NCBI GenBank assembly: GCA_015039365.1
Contig: WION01000375.1
Coordinates: 1-51,686, forward strand
DNA length: 51,686 bases
Source: Amanita rubescens
Lineage: Eukaryota > Basidiomycota > Agaricomycetes > Agaricales > Amanitaceae
Direction of reading: 5' to 3'
In this document: one piece after another, positions 42,629 through 51,686 of the stretch
How the letters are laid out: each line of letters begins with the position of its first letter
Position numbering within the stretch: the first letter of the stretch is position 1
The notes under the pieces: model-generated
What the model was told of the DNA's origin: nothing
Databases searched by the model: none
The model's input: only the letters and a program-made list of their open reading frames with translations
Program-made: the position numbers and the translations under genes

Positions 42629-45119
42629 CCACATTCACAACGAACTGTGGTCTCTTCGAGCCTACCGTAATGCTCTTTGGATTATGCAATTCACCGTCAA
42701 CATTTCAAACGATGATGAACGAATACCTCCATGACATGATAGCCGAAGGATGGCTAGTCGTCTACATTGACGACATGTTGATATATGGAGCGAACGAGGA
42801 AGAAACGAGGGAGCGCACTAAGCAAGTCTTGCAACAGCTGAAAGAAAACGATCTGTTCCTGAAACTGGAAAAATGTAAATTTGTCGCCAAGGAAGTCGAA
42901 TTCCTTGGGATGATCGTTAAAGAAGGAAAGATCATGATGGACCCCGTAAAACTCGCTGGAATCAGCAAATGGCCTGAACCGAAAACCGTTAAACAAATAC
43001 GGTCATTTCTAGGGTTCGCAAACTTTTACAGGAAATTTATAGGAAACTACACCGAAATAGTGGCTCCGCTCACAGAACTTACGAAGAAAACAGTTCCTTT
43101 CCGATGGGATGCAGAATGTCAAAAAGCATTTGACACGTTAAAGGAGAAATTCCTAGAAGAACCGGTTCTAGTAATGCCAGATCCGATGAAACCGTTTTTA
43201 TTAGAGACCGATGCGTCAAACTGGGCGGTAGGAGCCGTCCTGAAACAATGGGGATCTGATGGAGAACTGCACCCATGCAGATTTATCAGTCATCGGTTAA
43301 GCGATACCGAACAAAGATATCAAGTATACGATCGCGAGTTATTAGCAATAAAGAAAGCGTTTGAAACCAGGAGACACCTTCTAAAAGGAAGCCCACACAC
43401 GATTATGATCCACTGTGATCATAAGAATTTATCATATTACAAACATCTGCAAAAGATGACCGCCAGACAGTCACGCTGGTGGCAAGAAATCACAGAGTTT
43501 GATATCAAGTTAGAACACGTCCCTGGATCAAAACTTATTCAGGCAGACGCTTTATCGAGACGCCCTGACCATATTAACGAAGAAGAGGCAAAAGCAAAAG
43601 AAAATCCGCAAACAATGATCACTGATGACATGGTTATCACCGCGATCAATGTATCTTGGGCAGATAAAATCACTGAATTATTGCCACAAGACAAATTCGC
43701 TAAAGTTGTAATCGACGGTCTTAAACACGGAAAACTACCCCTCCGATCAAAGTTTAATGACTGGAAGAACGACGACAACATCATTCGTTACCAAGGACAC
43801 GTTTATGTTCCTCAAAACGAAGAATTACGAAACGAAATAATCGAATCACATCACGACCCCGTAGTTATGGGTCACCCTGGACGATTAAAGACACTAGAGC
43901 TTATCCGCCGTGACTATTATTGGCCTGGAATGACAACGACCGTATCTAAATGGGTCGAAGGCTGTGCCTTATGTCAACAAATGAAGGTTAATACACACCC
44001 GATCACACCGGGTTTGATGCCTATTAAATCCCACGCCACACGCCCATTCGAACAAGTTTCGATGGACTTCATCACAGATCTGCCAATTATCGACGGTTTT
44101 GATTCTGTTTTGACCGTGGTCGATCAAGGCTTAACAAAGGGCGTAATATTCATACCATGCAAAAAATCTTTTACCGCTATGGATACCGCCAATTCTTACA
44201 TTAACAACGTTTACAAACATTACGGGTTACCGACAACCCTCATCTCCGATAGAGGACCACAATTTACCTCCAAAGTTTTCAAAGAAATCTGCAAAATCTT
44301 CGGAATTGATCATAGAAAGTCAACCGCCTTTCATCCGCAAACTGACAGAGAATCGGAACGACTCAATCAGGAGCTAGAAACCTACCTCCGGTTATACTGC
44401 ATTGATCATCCAAAACAGTGGAAAGATCATCTGCATTAGCAGAATTCGCACACAATCAACGGATACATCAATCTACCAAGATGACGCTGTTTGAAATCAT
44501 GTTTGGAATAGAGCCTGTGGCTATCCCCACAGCATTCCTGCGAATCAACGTACCCGCCGCTGAAGACCGCTTCAAGGTCTTAACACAAATACGAGACGAA
44601 GCTCTCGCCGCACACGAATTAGCTAGACAGCTAATGACTCAACCAGTCAAAGGGAAATCTCCCGCATTCAAAGAAGGAGATTTAGTATGGCTAGACTCAC
44701 GAAACCTGAAAACAGGACAAATAAGAAAGTTCTCGCCTAGACGAGAAGGACCATTCAAGATCGAGAAGATCTTAGGACCTGTCACCGTTAAACTTGAACT
44801 TCCCCCAAGATGGAAGATTCACCCCGTTTTTCATGTTTCACTCCTTACTCCTTACCACGAGAACGAAACACATGGTCCAAACTTTACTAGACCAACCCCA
44901 GACCTTATAGATAACAAAGAAGAATACGAAATCGAGACAATTGTCTTGCACCAAAGAAAAGGAAACCAATGGCGATTTTTAGTCAAATGGAAAGGCTATC
45001 CGACATCTGACAATTCATGGGAAACCGAGGAAAACCTAGAACACTCCGAGGAGACCTTAAACGAATATAAGGAACAACATGGAATCACAGCAATTATCCC
45101 CACTACTTGTAAACCATGA
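42629..45119 (+). pseudogene. pol: Gypsy Pol, second part: RT, RNase H, integrase, chromodomain
   Basis: After element D the RT resumes (GLFEPTVMLFGLCNSPSTFQ) with the active site YIDD at 42763-42774. RNase H has TDASNWAVGAVL (43205), DRELLAIKKAF and HCDHKNLSY. Integrase has the HHCC zinc region (GHPGRL, then CALCQQMK) and an intact DDE: D in SMDFITDLP, D in SDRGPQF (44249), and E 36 residues later in ESERLNQELE. A one-base frameshift near 44430 moves the C-terminal part to the frame starting at LAEFAHNQRIHQS. A chromodomain closes the protein at about 44925-45080 (EIETIVLHQRK, FLVKWKGYPTSDNSWE), which in chromoviruses directs integration to marked chromatin. The pol stop at 45117 overlaps the third ORF. 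Confidence 0.93.
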
Positions 45120-47286
45120 AAACGCCGATCTTGAAACCATGTCCTCCCCCATTAACAACCTGTCCGCCGCTACTACTCCAGCCGCTTCAACAGTCGTCGA
45201 GGAAACCGTCCCTCCGACCCCTTCTAGAGAGGAATCGCCCGCGCCATTGCCAATTCCTCCTCCTGTCTGTATGTTACATTATACATCCATCGGTACAGAA
45301 TGGTTTCCTATAATTCCTTCTGACGAGGAATTCATACCACAAGATGAAGATTCTTTATCTTCTGACTCATCTTATACCTTCCCACCATCGAACGCTTCTA
45401 CGATAGAAGAACTAATGCGAAATGTCACAGATATGGGGAATGCTATTCTCCCTGATGCCCCTGTGCCGCCTGAGATGCAGGAAATGGTAGCTCAAGTATT
45501 CGCCACCAGAGACCAAATGGTCATCACCTACGCACGCGGACCACGTCCCGACACCACCCCTGAAGATATCCGGATCATGCGAGAAGGATTACTCATGTTC
45601 AATACCACCGCTTTTACTATGGGAATTCCTCCTATCGACGAAGAACTCGTTAACAACTACCTTGAAAGAGCAAGGACCATTGCCGCCACCAATGCTGCAA
45701 CCACCGCCGCCATTTCCGCTGCCGCTAACACTGTCGCCGCCGAACTCGATGTTGTCACCACTAACGCCATCACCGATGATGAGATCAATGAAAGACTCGT
45801 CAATCCCATCTCGATCCCTATTGTCTTCCCAGAAAACACCCCATCGCCAAGGCCCCTTTACACCCCATTAGATTTAATGAGGGAAACCTATACTCGATCT
45901 ATGAGCCCAGTGCCTAGACTCCCTGCCGAAGGACCTATTCCTAGGTTCTTATTTCAGCACGCTTCTGTCAACGACGACAATTTTAATGTGCCTGCACCTG
46001 ATATCCCTGCTATTGACGTCATCTTGACGCACTACGCCATCCCTTCCTTCGTCGATCCGATAATTTGACGAGCCTTTTATCGAATCTGGACGTTATTCAC
46101 GTCATGGACCTTTGCCAACAACTATCTGTTCATCTTGAATAGATATGTTCGCCCTGATCTGATGGCCCTCGTTAATGTCATCATTAATCTCACCCACCGG
46201 TTCCGAGAACCGCAACGCAACCGCTGGATCACCCTGATGATCTGGAACAATATTCATTGGTTTTGTGACTTACGAGGAGACGTATACCTCGAAGAAGCAA
46301 CCTGTCTTACCACTGCCGGACATCGTCACCATTTCATCCAACCAACACAACAACCCGCTTTAGACACTGGCATGGCCTGGATGCACGGACACCCTGTATT
46401 TCCCCGCACTCCCGTCAATGCTACGTTCGAACGTATTTGAACCCTTAGCGACCGTCTCAACCCAATGATGACTCCTGATGGTTGGGATGTAACTATACTA
46501 CGACAACTACAAACGACGATTAACAATCTCGTATGGAGGCACGATCGTAACCCTAACAGACCTAATGCCAGTAACGAATACCAAGACGCCGCCGTCATCG
46601 CACTTCAAACAGGACATACAATTGAAGGACGCGATGTCCCTATCCCTGAAAATCTGACACGTCGCACTATCTTTCACCTGCACGGACCTGACCCCTCAGC
46701 TGAACGATTGGTATCATTTGAACCGAATAACTTAGCCTTCGAAGGAGAAGATATCCCTGGAACTCAAGGCTGTTACATGTGCGGAGCCCCACATCACACT
46801 ACCGAGCACCATCAACAACGAGAAATACGCTGAGGACCGGTACATGAGGAAACCCCGCCTCCCACTTATCCAGACGCTATAACACAATCGTCGCTGCCCA
46901 CACCGTTTGAACGAATCCCTGAACGACGAATTTCTACCGCTTCACCCACTACTACTATTGATTCCACCCAACTCGAACAAGGCGAACCTTCCCCGCTTAT
47001 CGAAAGAAGACAACAAGGAACAAATACTCGCCCTCCGGGCAACCGCTTCACCACTACTACCACCGGACCCCCGCCGTCACAACGAAACCTTGGAAATCGC
47101 CGAGGCCAATCGACACAAGGACAGTCACGTCCTGTCGCCACTATGACTGCCTCCAATACACGAGAAGAGCGACCGACTCTTCAAGAATGTCTTACCAATA
47201 ACCGCCACCGCCGCCGTCATCCTTGGCAAGGAAACGAAGACTCTTACACCTACGACAGCAACGCCGAACACAATCGTGACACGTAG
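45079..47286 (+). pseudogene. Third ORF of the gypsy element, 735 codons, function unknown
   Basis: One frame starts at ATG 45079, 41 bp before the pol stop, and runs to TAG at 47284. It is interrupted only by three TGAs (46066, 46438, 46831). The N-terminal third is Ser/Thr/Pro-rich and acidic; residues about 195-235 are Ala-rich and probably helical (NYLERARTIAATNAATTAA). A folded-looking middle follows (RPDLMALVNVIINLTHRFRE, then RWITLMIWNNIHWFCDL). Then comes a Cys/His cluster CYMCGAPHHTTEHH (46771-46812), like a zinc knuckle with H for the last C, and an Arg/Gln-rich basic tail. A Gag-like or nucleic-acid-binding role is possible; I see neither a signal peptide nor a membrane segment, so it does not look like an envelope protein. 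No family recognised. Confidence 0.75.
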
Positions 47287-47343
47287 TCACAAATTATTTC
47301 AATATTCGGTGAATATTGGACTTCGTATGTAGGAGAAGGGCTA

Positions 47344-47749
47344 TGTTACAACCGTACGTCATGGCCTATCTTTTTCCATCTTATCACTTCCATTATCTCT
47401 CCTACGTCACTGTTTGCATATGCGTTCCTTCTGGAACATTCATCGTTTATCATATGCTATTTCGTTTATCACATGCATGTCGATTATCACATGTAAACCG
47501 TTTCATTATCACATGCATTCTTACTCACTATATTTGCGTATATACCTTGTACTATATAAACTACGCAAATATACGACTAGACCTCAGTCTAGTTTTAACA
47601 GTCAAAATCTGTCTCATTATCGTCTAAGCTCCCTTGGGGACTTATCCGATAACACTCTTATTCTTGAACGTTCTTAAGTGCCGGAACTCCCTTGAGGAAC
47701 CTACGGTACCTGATAGGCTTGACTTATCAGTGAACGAACAAACGTAACA
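47344..47749 (+). repeat. Gypsy 3' LTR
   Basis: 406 bp, TGTTACA...GTAACA, preceded by the purine tract AGGAGAAGGG. It is nearly identical to the 5' LTR apart from the 21-bp unit difference. Confidence 0.93.
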
Positions 47750-48313
47750 TCATTAGCGCATATGCCATATCAAGGATCAGTGGTATCAAGATGATAAGAC
47801 CATATCAGGCTCACTGCGATACTATACCAGTGGGACATCATGTCGAATGATGAGCAAGTGAGCGGCGATGTGGGTCCTGGCAATATCGACAGTGGGGCCC
47901 ATAACCTGACGAAGAAGACAGGTCTACGCGAGAGCGTGTCCACAGCATGAGCAGGTGCAATAGCTTACCTATTGCGATATAGTCTTAGCACTACCCTTTG
48001 GCGTAGTAGTGATAGAAAGAGGAAGAGAATGGATTGTCCTATTCTACGATACAGGACAGGTTTATATACTAAGAGAGAACAAATATGTGTCTACATATGT
48101 GTAAGCATATAGTATAGATGGGAAGATATGGCATGCTAAGCACACCATAAGGTGCGATCATGAGTCTATCATGATGTCACTATGATATCATAATGAAGTC
48201 ATTATGATGGCATCTCTATGTCATACATAAAGGATGACACGAGCGATATGAGTAACATTGATCGTAGTCAATCAGTAGTTAATCATTCTATAAATATATT
48301 TCTATATTTAACA
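47750..48313 (-). repeat. Copia copy 2 5' LTR, outer part
   Basis: It resumes the copia LTR after the gypsy target duplication (TCATTAGCGCATATGCC) and ends, as the LTR start on the minus strand, at TGTTAAATATAG (48313). It holds one copy each of the promoter unit and of the 33-bp unit, with a minus-strand TATA box at 48059-48068 (plus-strand GGTTTATATA). Confidence 0.88.
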
Positions 48314-48461
48314 ACCATAAGGTGCGATCATGAGTCTATCATGATGTCATTATGATGTCATCTCTATGTCATACATAAAGGATGACGCGAGCGATATGAG
48401 TAATATTGATTGTAGTCAATCAGTAGTTAATCATTCTATAAATATAATTCAATATTTAACA
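48314..48461 (-). repeat. Extra partial copia LTR (first about 150 bp)
   Basis: It repeats the first part of the copia LTR, from TGTTAAATATTG (48461) to ACCTTATGGT (48314), directly next to the full LTR start. A resident copia LTR into which the present copia array inserted would explain the doublet. Confidence 0.8.
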
Positions 48462-48726
48462 ACTGTTAAAACTAGACTGAGGTCTAGTCGTATATTTGCG
48501 TATTTTATATAGTACTTGAAGGTATATACGCAAATATGGTAAGTATGAATGCATGTGATAACAAAACAGTCACATGTGATAATGAAATGGTTTACATGTG
48601 ATAAAATGAAATAGCATATGATAAACGATAATGTTCCAGAAGGAATGCATATGCAAATAATGACGTAGGAGGGATAACGAAGATGATAAGATAGAAAAAG
48701 ATAGGCCATGACGTACGTTTGTAACA
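48462..48726 (-). repeat. Truncated gypsy LTR in inverse orientation
   Basis: On the minus strand it starts TGTTACAAACGTACGTC at 48726 and follows the gypsy LTR through the TATA region up to AGTCTAGTTTTAACAG, then breaks at the copia LTR. It is more diverged than the two LTRs of the element at 34656-47749, so it is an older insertion. Confidence 0.85.
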
Positions 48727-48907
48727 ATATGTGACTAGTGTTTACAGGTCAGGTCACAATAACTGGAAAATAACTGTAACCTGACCTAACCACTACCAGT
48801 TATAACCTGACCATCGGTCACAGTTATACCGGTCAGTGATCAGTTACAGTTACAGTTATGGCAAATGGCCCAATTGGTATAACTGGTCTATAACTGGTCA
48901 TGACTGG

Positions 48908-49304
48908 TGAAACAATCAGAAGAAGGCTGATGCAGAAGTGCGTTCGGCCAAAGGGGCTACGGAGATCAGTCCGAAGGGTGTCTCGGGTGCAGAGAGGGTG
49001 CCGAAGATGAAGGTGAATGAGTGGAAGGTGTCCGAAGCACCGAGGAACGAAGGGAACGGAAGGAATCGAACTCGGAACGAAGCTGGGGTGATAATTCACT
49101 AACTACAACTACGTACACAATGGTATATATACTACGGAGGCACGAGGTGGCCATGTGATGAATCCTGCACCGAGTCCGAGGCCTGTGCATGCGTCCAAAC
49201 TCAAACGATCATCCTCCGGGGTCAAGTATAGGCTCGGAGTGCTTCGGGGAGCTTCAGAAGGTTTCGGAGATCGGTTCCAACGTAGCCAGAATCGGCTCGT
49301 TACA
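48908..49304 (-). repeat. Solo LTR of the element D family in element I
   Basis: 397 bp, the same length as the D LTRs, from TGTAACGAGCC (49304, minus strand) to TTGTTTCA. Flanking 4-mers CTGG and CCGG are an imperfect target duplication. Confidence 0.9.
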
Positions 49305-49492
49305 CCGGTCATGACCGGTTATGATGACCAACTTGAAATGGGTTATTTGTTGTGAACTACACTGTCTATATTATCTTGAATTACCCTATGTCTTGAGCTC
49401 TAAAAGTGATACACCCATGAATTTAAAAAGAAATTTTGAAAAAGATGACTACATGACCACTATACCTCCCAATTCTCTACCTCACAATCTTC

Positions 49493-49775
49493 AGAGAAAT
49501 AGCAAAAATACTCTGCCAATAATGACACTGCAATTGGCAGAGCATTTTCTATTTTATTTTGCAGATTATCATATACATGCCACCACCAACCATCAGAAAA
49601 AATAGCAAAATACTCTGCCAATGACAACACTGCAATTAGTGGAGGATTTTCTATGTCTATTTGCAAATTATCCTATACATACATGCCACTAACCCTCAGA
49701 AAGAATAGCAAAATACTCCACTGGTGATGGGACTGAAATTGGTGGAGCATTTTCAATTTCTATTTGCAGATTTTT
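49493..49775 (+). repeat. Three tandem units of about 102 bp in element I
   Basis: Units start at 49493, 49595 and 49698. Each contains ATAGCAAAATACTC, a CAATTGGCAGAG- or AATTGGTGGAG-type box, and CATTTTCTATTT. The first is the pre-insertion relative of the site where element B sits (CTGCCAATAATGACACTG). Confidence 0.85.
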
Positions 49776-49939
49776 AACTGGTCATAACTGGTTATGCAAG
49801 GTTAACCTGACCAGTTGTGACCGGTTACAACTGGTCAGGTTACAGTTACTAGGTTTAGGGGTCATTCAATAACCGGTTACAGTCACAGTTATTCAAAATT
49901 TGGGCAAATAACCTAACCTGACCTGACCTGTAAACACTA

Positions 49940-50126
49940 TATAATGTGACAATACCTACTCGCTCATTGTGTACCTTTTTATTTTAATTTGTGGTGCTTT
50001 ACATATCTTCTACCTACTAATGTATAAACATACTAGACAATGTTACAATGATCAGCTGAACTGACATGTCTATAAGAAGTGAGTTCCCGGGTGTGTAGTG
50101 CAACTTGCAATGCTGGCAATCAGTTA
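49940..50126. other. Short AT-rich spacer, no feature
   Basis: Flank between elements I and E2. No ORF or repeat seen. Confidence 0.5.
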
Positions 50127-51686
50127 TAGCGATGCCGAAGTTCAGTTCGGGAACCGCAGTTCTAACCAGAACTGGCCGAACTGAACTGACAGTTCTGTCC
50201 GGTTCCGGTTCAGGTTCGGGTCAGCCAGGGGCTGTCCGGTTCTCGGTTTCTGAGTTTTTGCTGGAATTCCGAACCGGTGTAGAACCGGTTCGAACTGTGA
50301 ACTGGAGAGAAAGACTCTGCATGTGCGGGTGCAGGTGTGAGTAAGGGTGATGGCGAGCCATGGCGTGAGCTGCAGTGTTGCATGACAGGCAGGGGGGCCG
50401 AATTAAGGGCAAGGTGAAGATGGTGACTCCCAGTTCTTCATCGTCAAAGGGAGGGAATCACGTTCGCTTAAAATGTCGTCGGTCGTGCTTCTCGCTCACA
50501 TGGCCAACCACATAGTACTCCACTGAGGTGGTAAACAGGGCCACGAGGGAATTTCAATCACGAAGACGATTTTTCGAACGTGCTCAGGAAGCTGTGATAT
50601 TCGTTATGAGCATACAGACGTGCTCAGGATGAATGAACAAACGTACCTGTTTTCTGTGGTGTGGCACCAGCAACTGAGGTGTGTCCGATGTTGTCACAAC
50701 AAAGGTAGTTGAGGGAGCTGCGGTGAACGTGGACTCAGGCATGGAGGTGGAGATGGGTGCTGCATAGATGGGCGAGCTGGTATGGGTTAGTCCGGTTTAT
50801 GAAGACAAACGACGGATACACACGCAGAAGTACTGCGCATCGATGTCTGCTCCTACGGCCGGCCTCCACTGACAGCGTGTAGGCTGCGCTGTCGAGTTTC
50901 TGCTCCAATGGGTTGAAGGGAAGTGGAGTTTCCTGGTAAGTTTTCCTGTCAATGCACGTTCGTGTAGGCTGCGCTGTCGAGTTTCTGCTCCAATGGGTTG
51001 AAGGGAAGTGGAGTTTCCTGGTAAGTTTTCCTGTCAATGCACGTTTAAAAGCCTAGTATACCGGGATATTCACAAGGATTGAACTCCCAGTGGCGCGTTT
51101 CGAAGCAAGTCCTACCGCCACAGAAGGAAGGATGAGTCCATCATGAGCGCGAGAGCAGGGGGGCCGTGGGCATGAGTGTAGCGTGGTGGGGGCTGTTGAT
51201 GGCCTATCATTGTTCTACTGCTGTGTACGGTAGCAATGTTAGTTCACTAGACAAAATGAATAGAATGCAACGTACTTTGTCCTGTTTCTCTCTCTCGCTA
51301 CGTCGGATAACGAAAGAAGCACCACCACACTTCCAAATTTGGAAAGTCACGCAAATACTGACACTCACACTCACAGAGACCCTTTAACTTAACTGCTCGA
51401 GTTCAAATTTGCTCAGACTATGTACCTAAGTGCAGGCACTCTCACAATGACTCTGAGCCCCTGCCCTATTCAAGTGTGCCTTTCACTGTTGAGCTTGAAT
51501 CTCCACCCTGTCACATCCCGTCACAAACTTCCAAACATGGAAGGCGCGCTGAATTTCGACGCCCGCGCCCAAACGCTCTGTAGGCTCAAACTACACTGAA
51601 ACTACTGTCGGAAATGTTCGCTTTCATGATCGTGATCATTTATTAAGTTCACCAAAGCTCTCAGCGGCGAAAAATGGATACTACTA
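50127..51686. mobile_element. Element E2, second copy of element E, right end beyond the window
   Basis: The left end TAGCGATGCCGAAGTTCAG and the following GAACTG/CAGTTC array (to about 50310) match the left end of E. The interior matches E in blocks, including 51345-51686 against about 31850-32205. The would-be target duplication is ATCAGTTA (50119-50126). No LTR is nested here at the place where E carries one. No transposase ORF is visible. Confidence 0.85.
50876..51043 (+). repeat. 85-bp tandem duplication, identical units
   Basis: The unit starting CGTGTAGGCTGCGCTGTC at 50876 is repeated at 50961. I see no mismatch, so it is a recent duplication inside E2. Confidence 0.92.

Larger units (their letters stand above)
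34656..47749 (+). mobile_element. Ty3/gypsy chromovirus with third ORF, split by elements C and D
   Basis: Direct LTRs at 34656-35082 and 47344-47749 bound it. The target duplication TCATT is exact (34651-34655 and 47750-47754), and the uninterrupted site exists in the other copia LTR at about 22938. Order: 5' LTR, self-priming-type primer site, gag, -1 frameshift, protease, reverse transcriptase, RNase H, integrase, chromodomain, an extra ORF, purine tract (AGGAGAAGGG near 47331), 3' LTR. Elements C (1,991 bp) and D (2,626 bp) lie inside pol. Without them it is about 8.5 kb, long for a chromovirus. It is rich in CpG, unlike the old sequence at 1-17 kb, so it looks young. Confidence 0.93.
48736..49939. 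mobile_element. Element I, hAT-type MITE with nested solo LTR and tandem repeats
   Basis: The ends TAGTGTTTACAGGTCAGGT (48736) and, inverted, TAGTGTTTACAGGTCAGGTC (ending 49939) are long matches and share TAGTGTTT with B. The flanks TATGTGAC and TATAATGTGAC look like a target duplication with a small indel. The subterminal parts are filled with AACTGGT, CCTGACC and ACCGGT words. A solo LTR of family D sits at 48908-49304 and three tandem units at 49493-49775. Non-coding. Confidence 0.85.

Noticed and set aside
45116..45313. ATG overlapping the pol stop (ATGA) as the start of the third ORF
   Set aside because: It leads into a different frame of 65 codons; the long frame uses ATG at 45079 or the in-frame ATG at 45139.
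51060..51130. Possible tRNA-like segment (TTCGAAGCAAGTCCTACC)
   Set aside because: I could not build a cloverleaf with acceptor and anticodon arms.

Overview
The window looks like a piece of an Agaricomycete (mushroom-forming basidiomycete) nuclear genome made almost entirely of transposable elements in several states of decay. Four protein families point there: a Helitron helicase of the basidiomycete type, a TET/JBP-like dioxygenase remnant, a DDE_Tnp_4-type transposase fragment, and a chromodomain-bearing Ty3/gypsy element. I see no intact host gene, rRNA, tRNA or CRISPR array.

Layout. 1-990: an LTR retrotransposon reduced to its two LTRs. 1.1-11 kb: old, CpG-poor sequence with broken gene remnants (TET/JBP-like, a DDE transposase, an F-box protein and several unknown families) and one non-autonomous hAT-like element. 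11.2-16.0 kb: a 5'-truncated Helitron gene (Rep, Pif1-type helicase, cysteine-protease-like tail). 16.2-19.4 kb: two hAT-type non-autonomous elements. 19.4-48.3 kb, minus strand: two Ty1/copia copies in tandem that share one LTR. The downstream copy is truncated. The upstream copy is split by a solo LTR, by a three-deep stack (hAT element F > hAT element E > solo LTR), and, inside its 5' LTR, by a 13-kb gypsy element. 34.656-47.749 kb: that gypsy element, itself split by a hAT element (C) and a gag-only LTR retrotransposon (D). 48.7-49.9 kb: another hAT-type element with a nested solo LTR. 50.1 kb to the end: the left part of a second copy of element E.

The nesting can be read from target-site duplications (TSDs): GTCATTAT for B, GTTTGAGC for F, TTTTTCGG for E, CCGAAGAC for C, TCATT for the gypsy, ACATT for the LTR inside copia pol. 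Most breaks in reading frames are TGA, and where two copies can be compared several are CGA changed to TGA, as expected from C-to-T change at methylated CpG. The gypsy element keeps many CpGs and looks young; the first 17 kb has almost none.

The most interesting biology is in the two retroelement families. The gypsy element carries a 12-nt match between its primer site and its predicted RNA 5' end (Tf1-type self-priming), about 990 nt without any ATG between predicted transcription start and the first gag ATG although 263 codons of that stretch are open in the gag frame, a GGGTTTT frameshift site on the gag stop, and a 735-codon third ORF after pol. The copia family carries a 182-codon ORF ending one base before the gag ATG, kept at identical length in both copies, with a C-terminal membrane segment. 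The hAT-type elements form one loose set in which both ends of an element carry dense arrays of the same short palindromic motif while the motif differs between elements.
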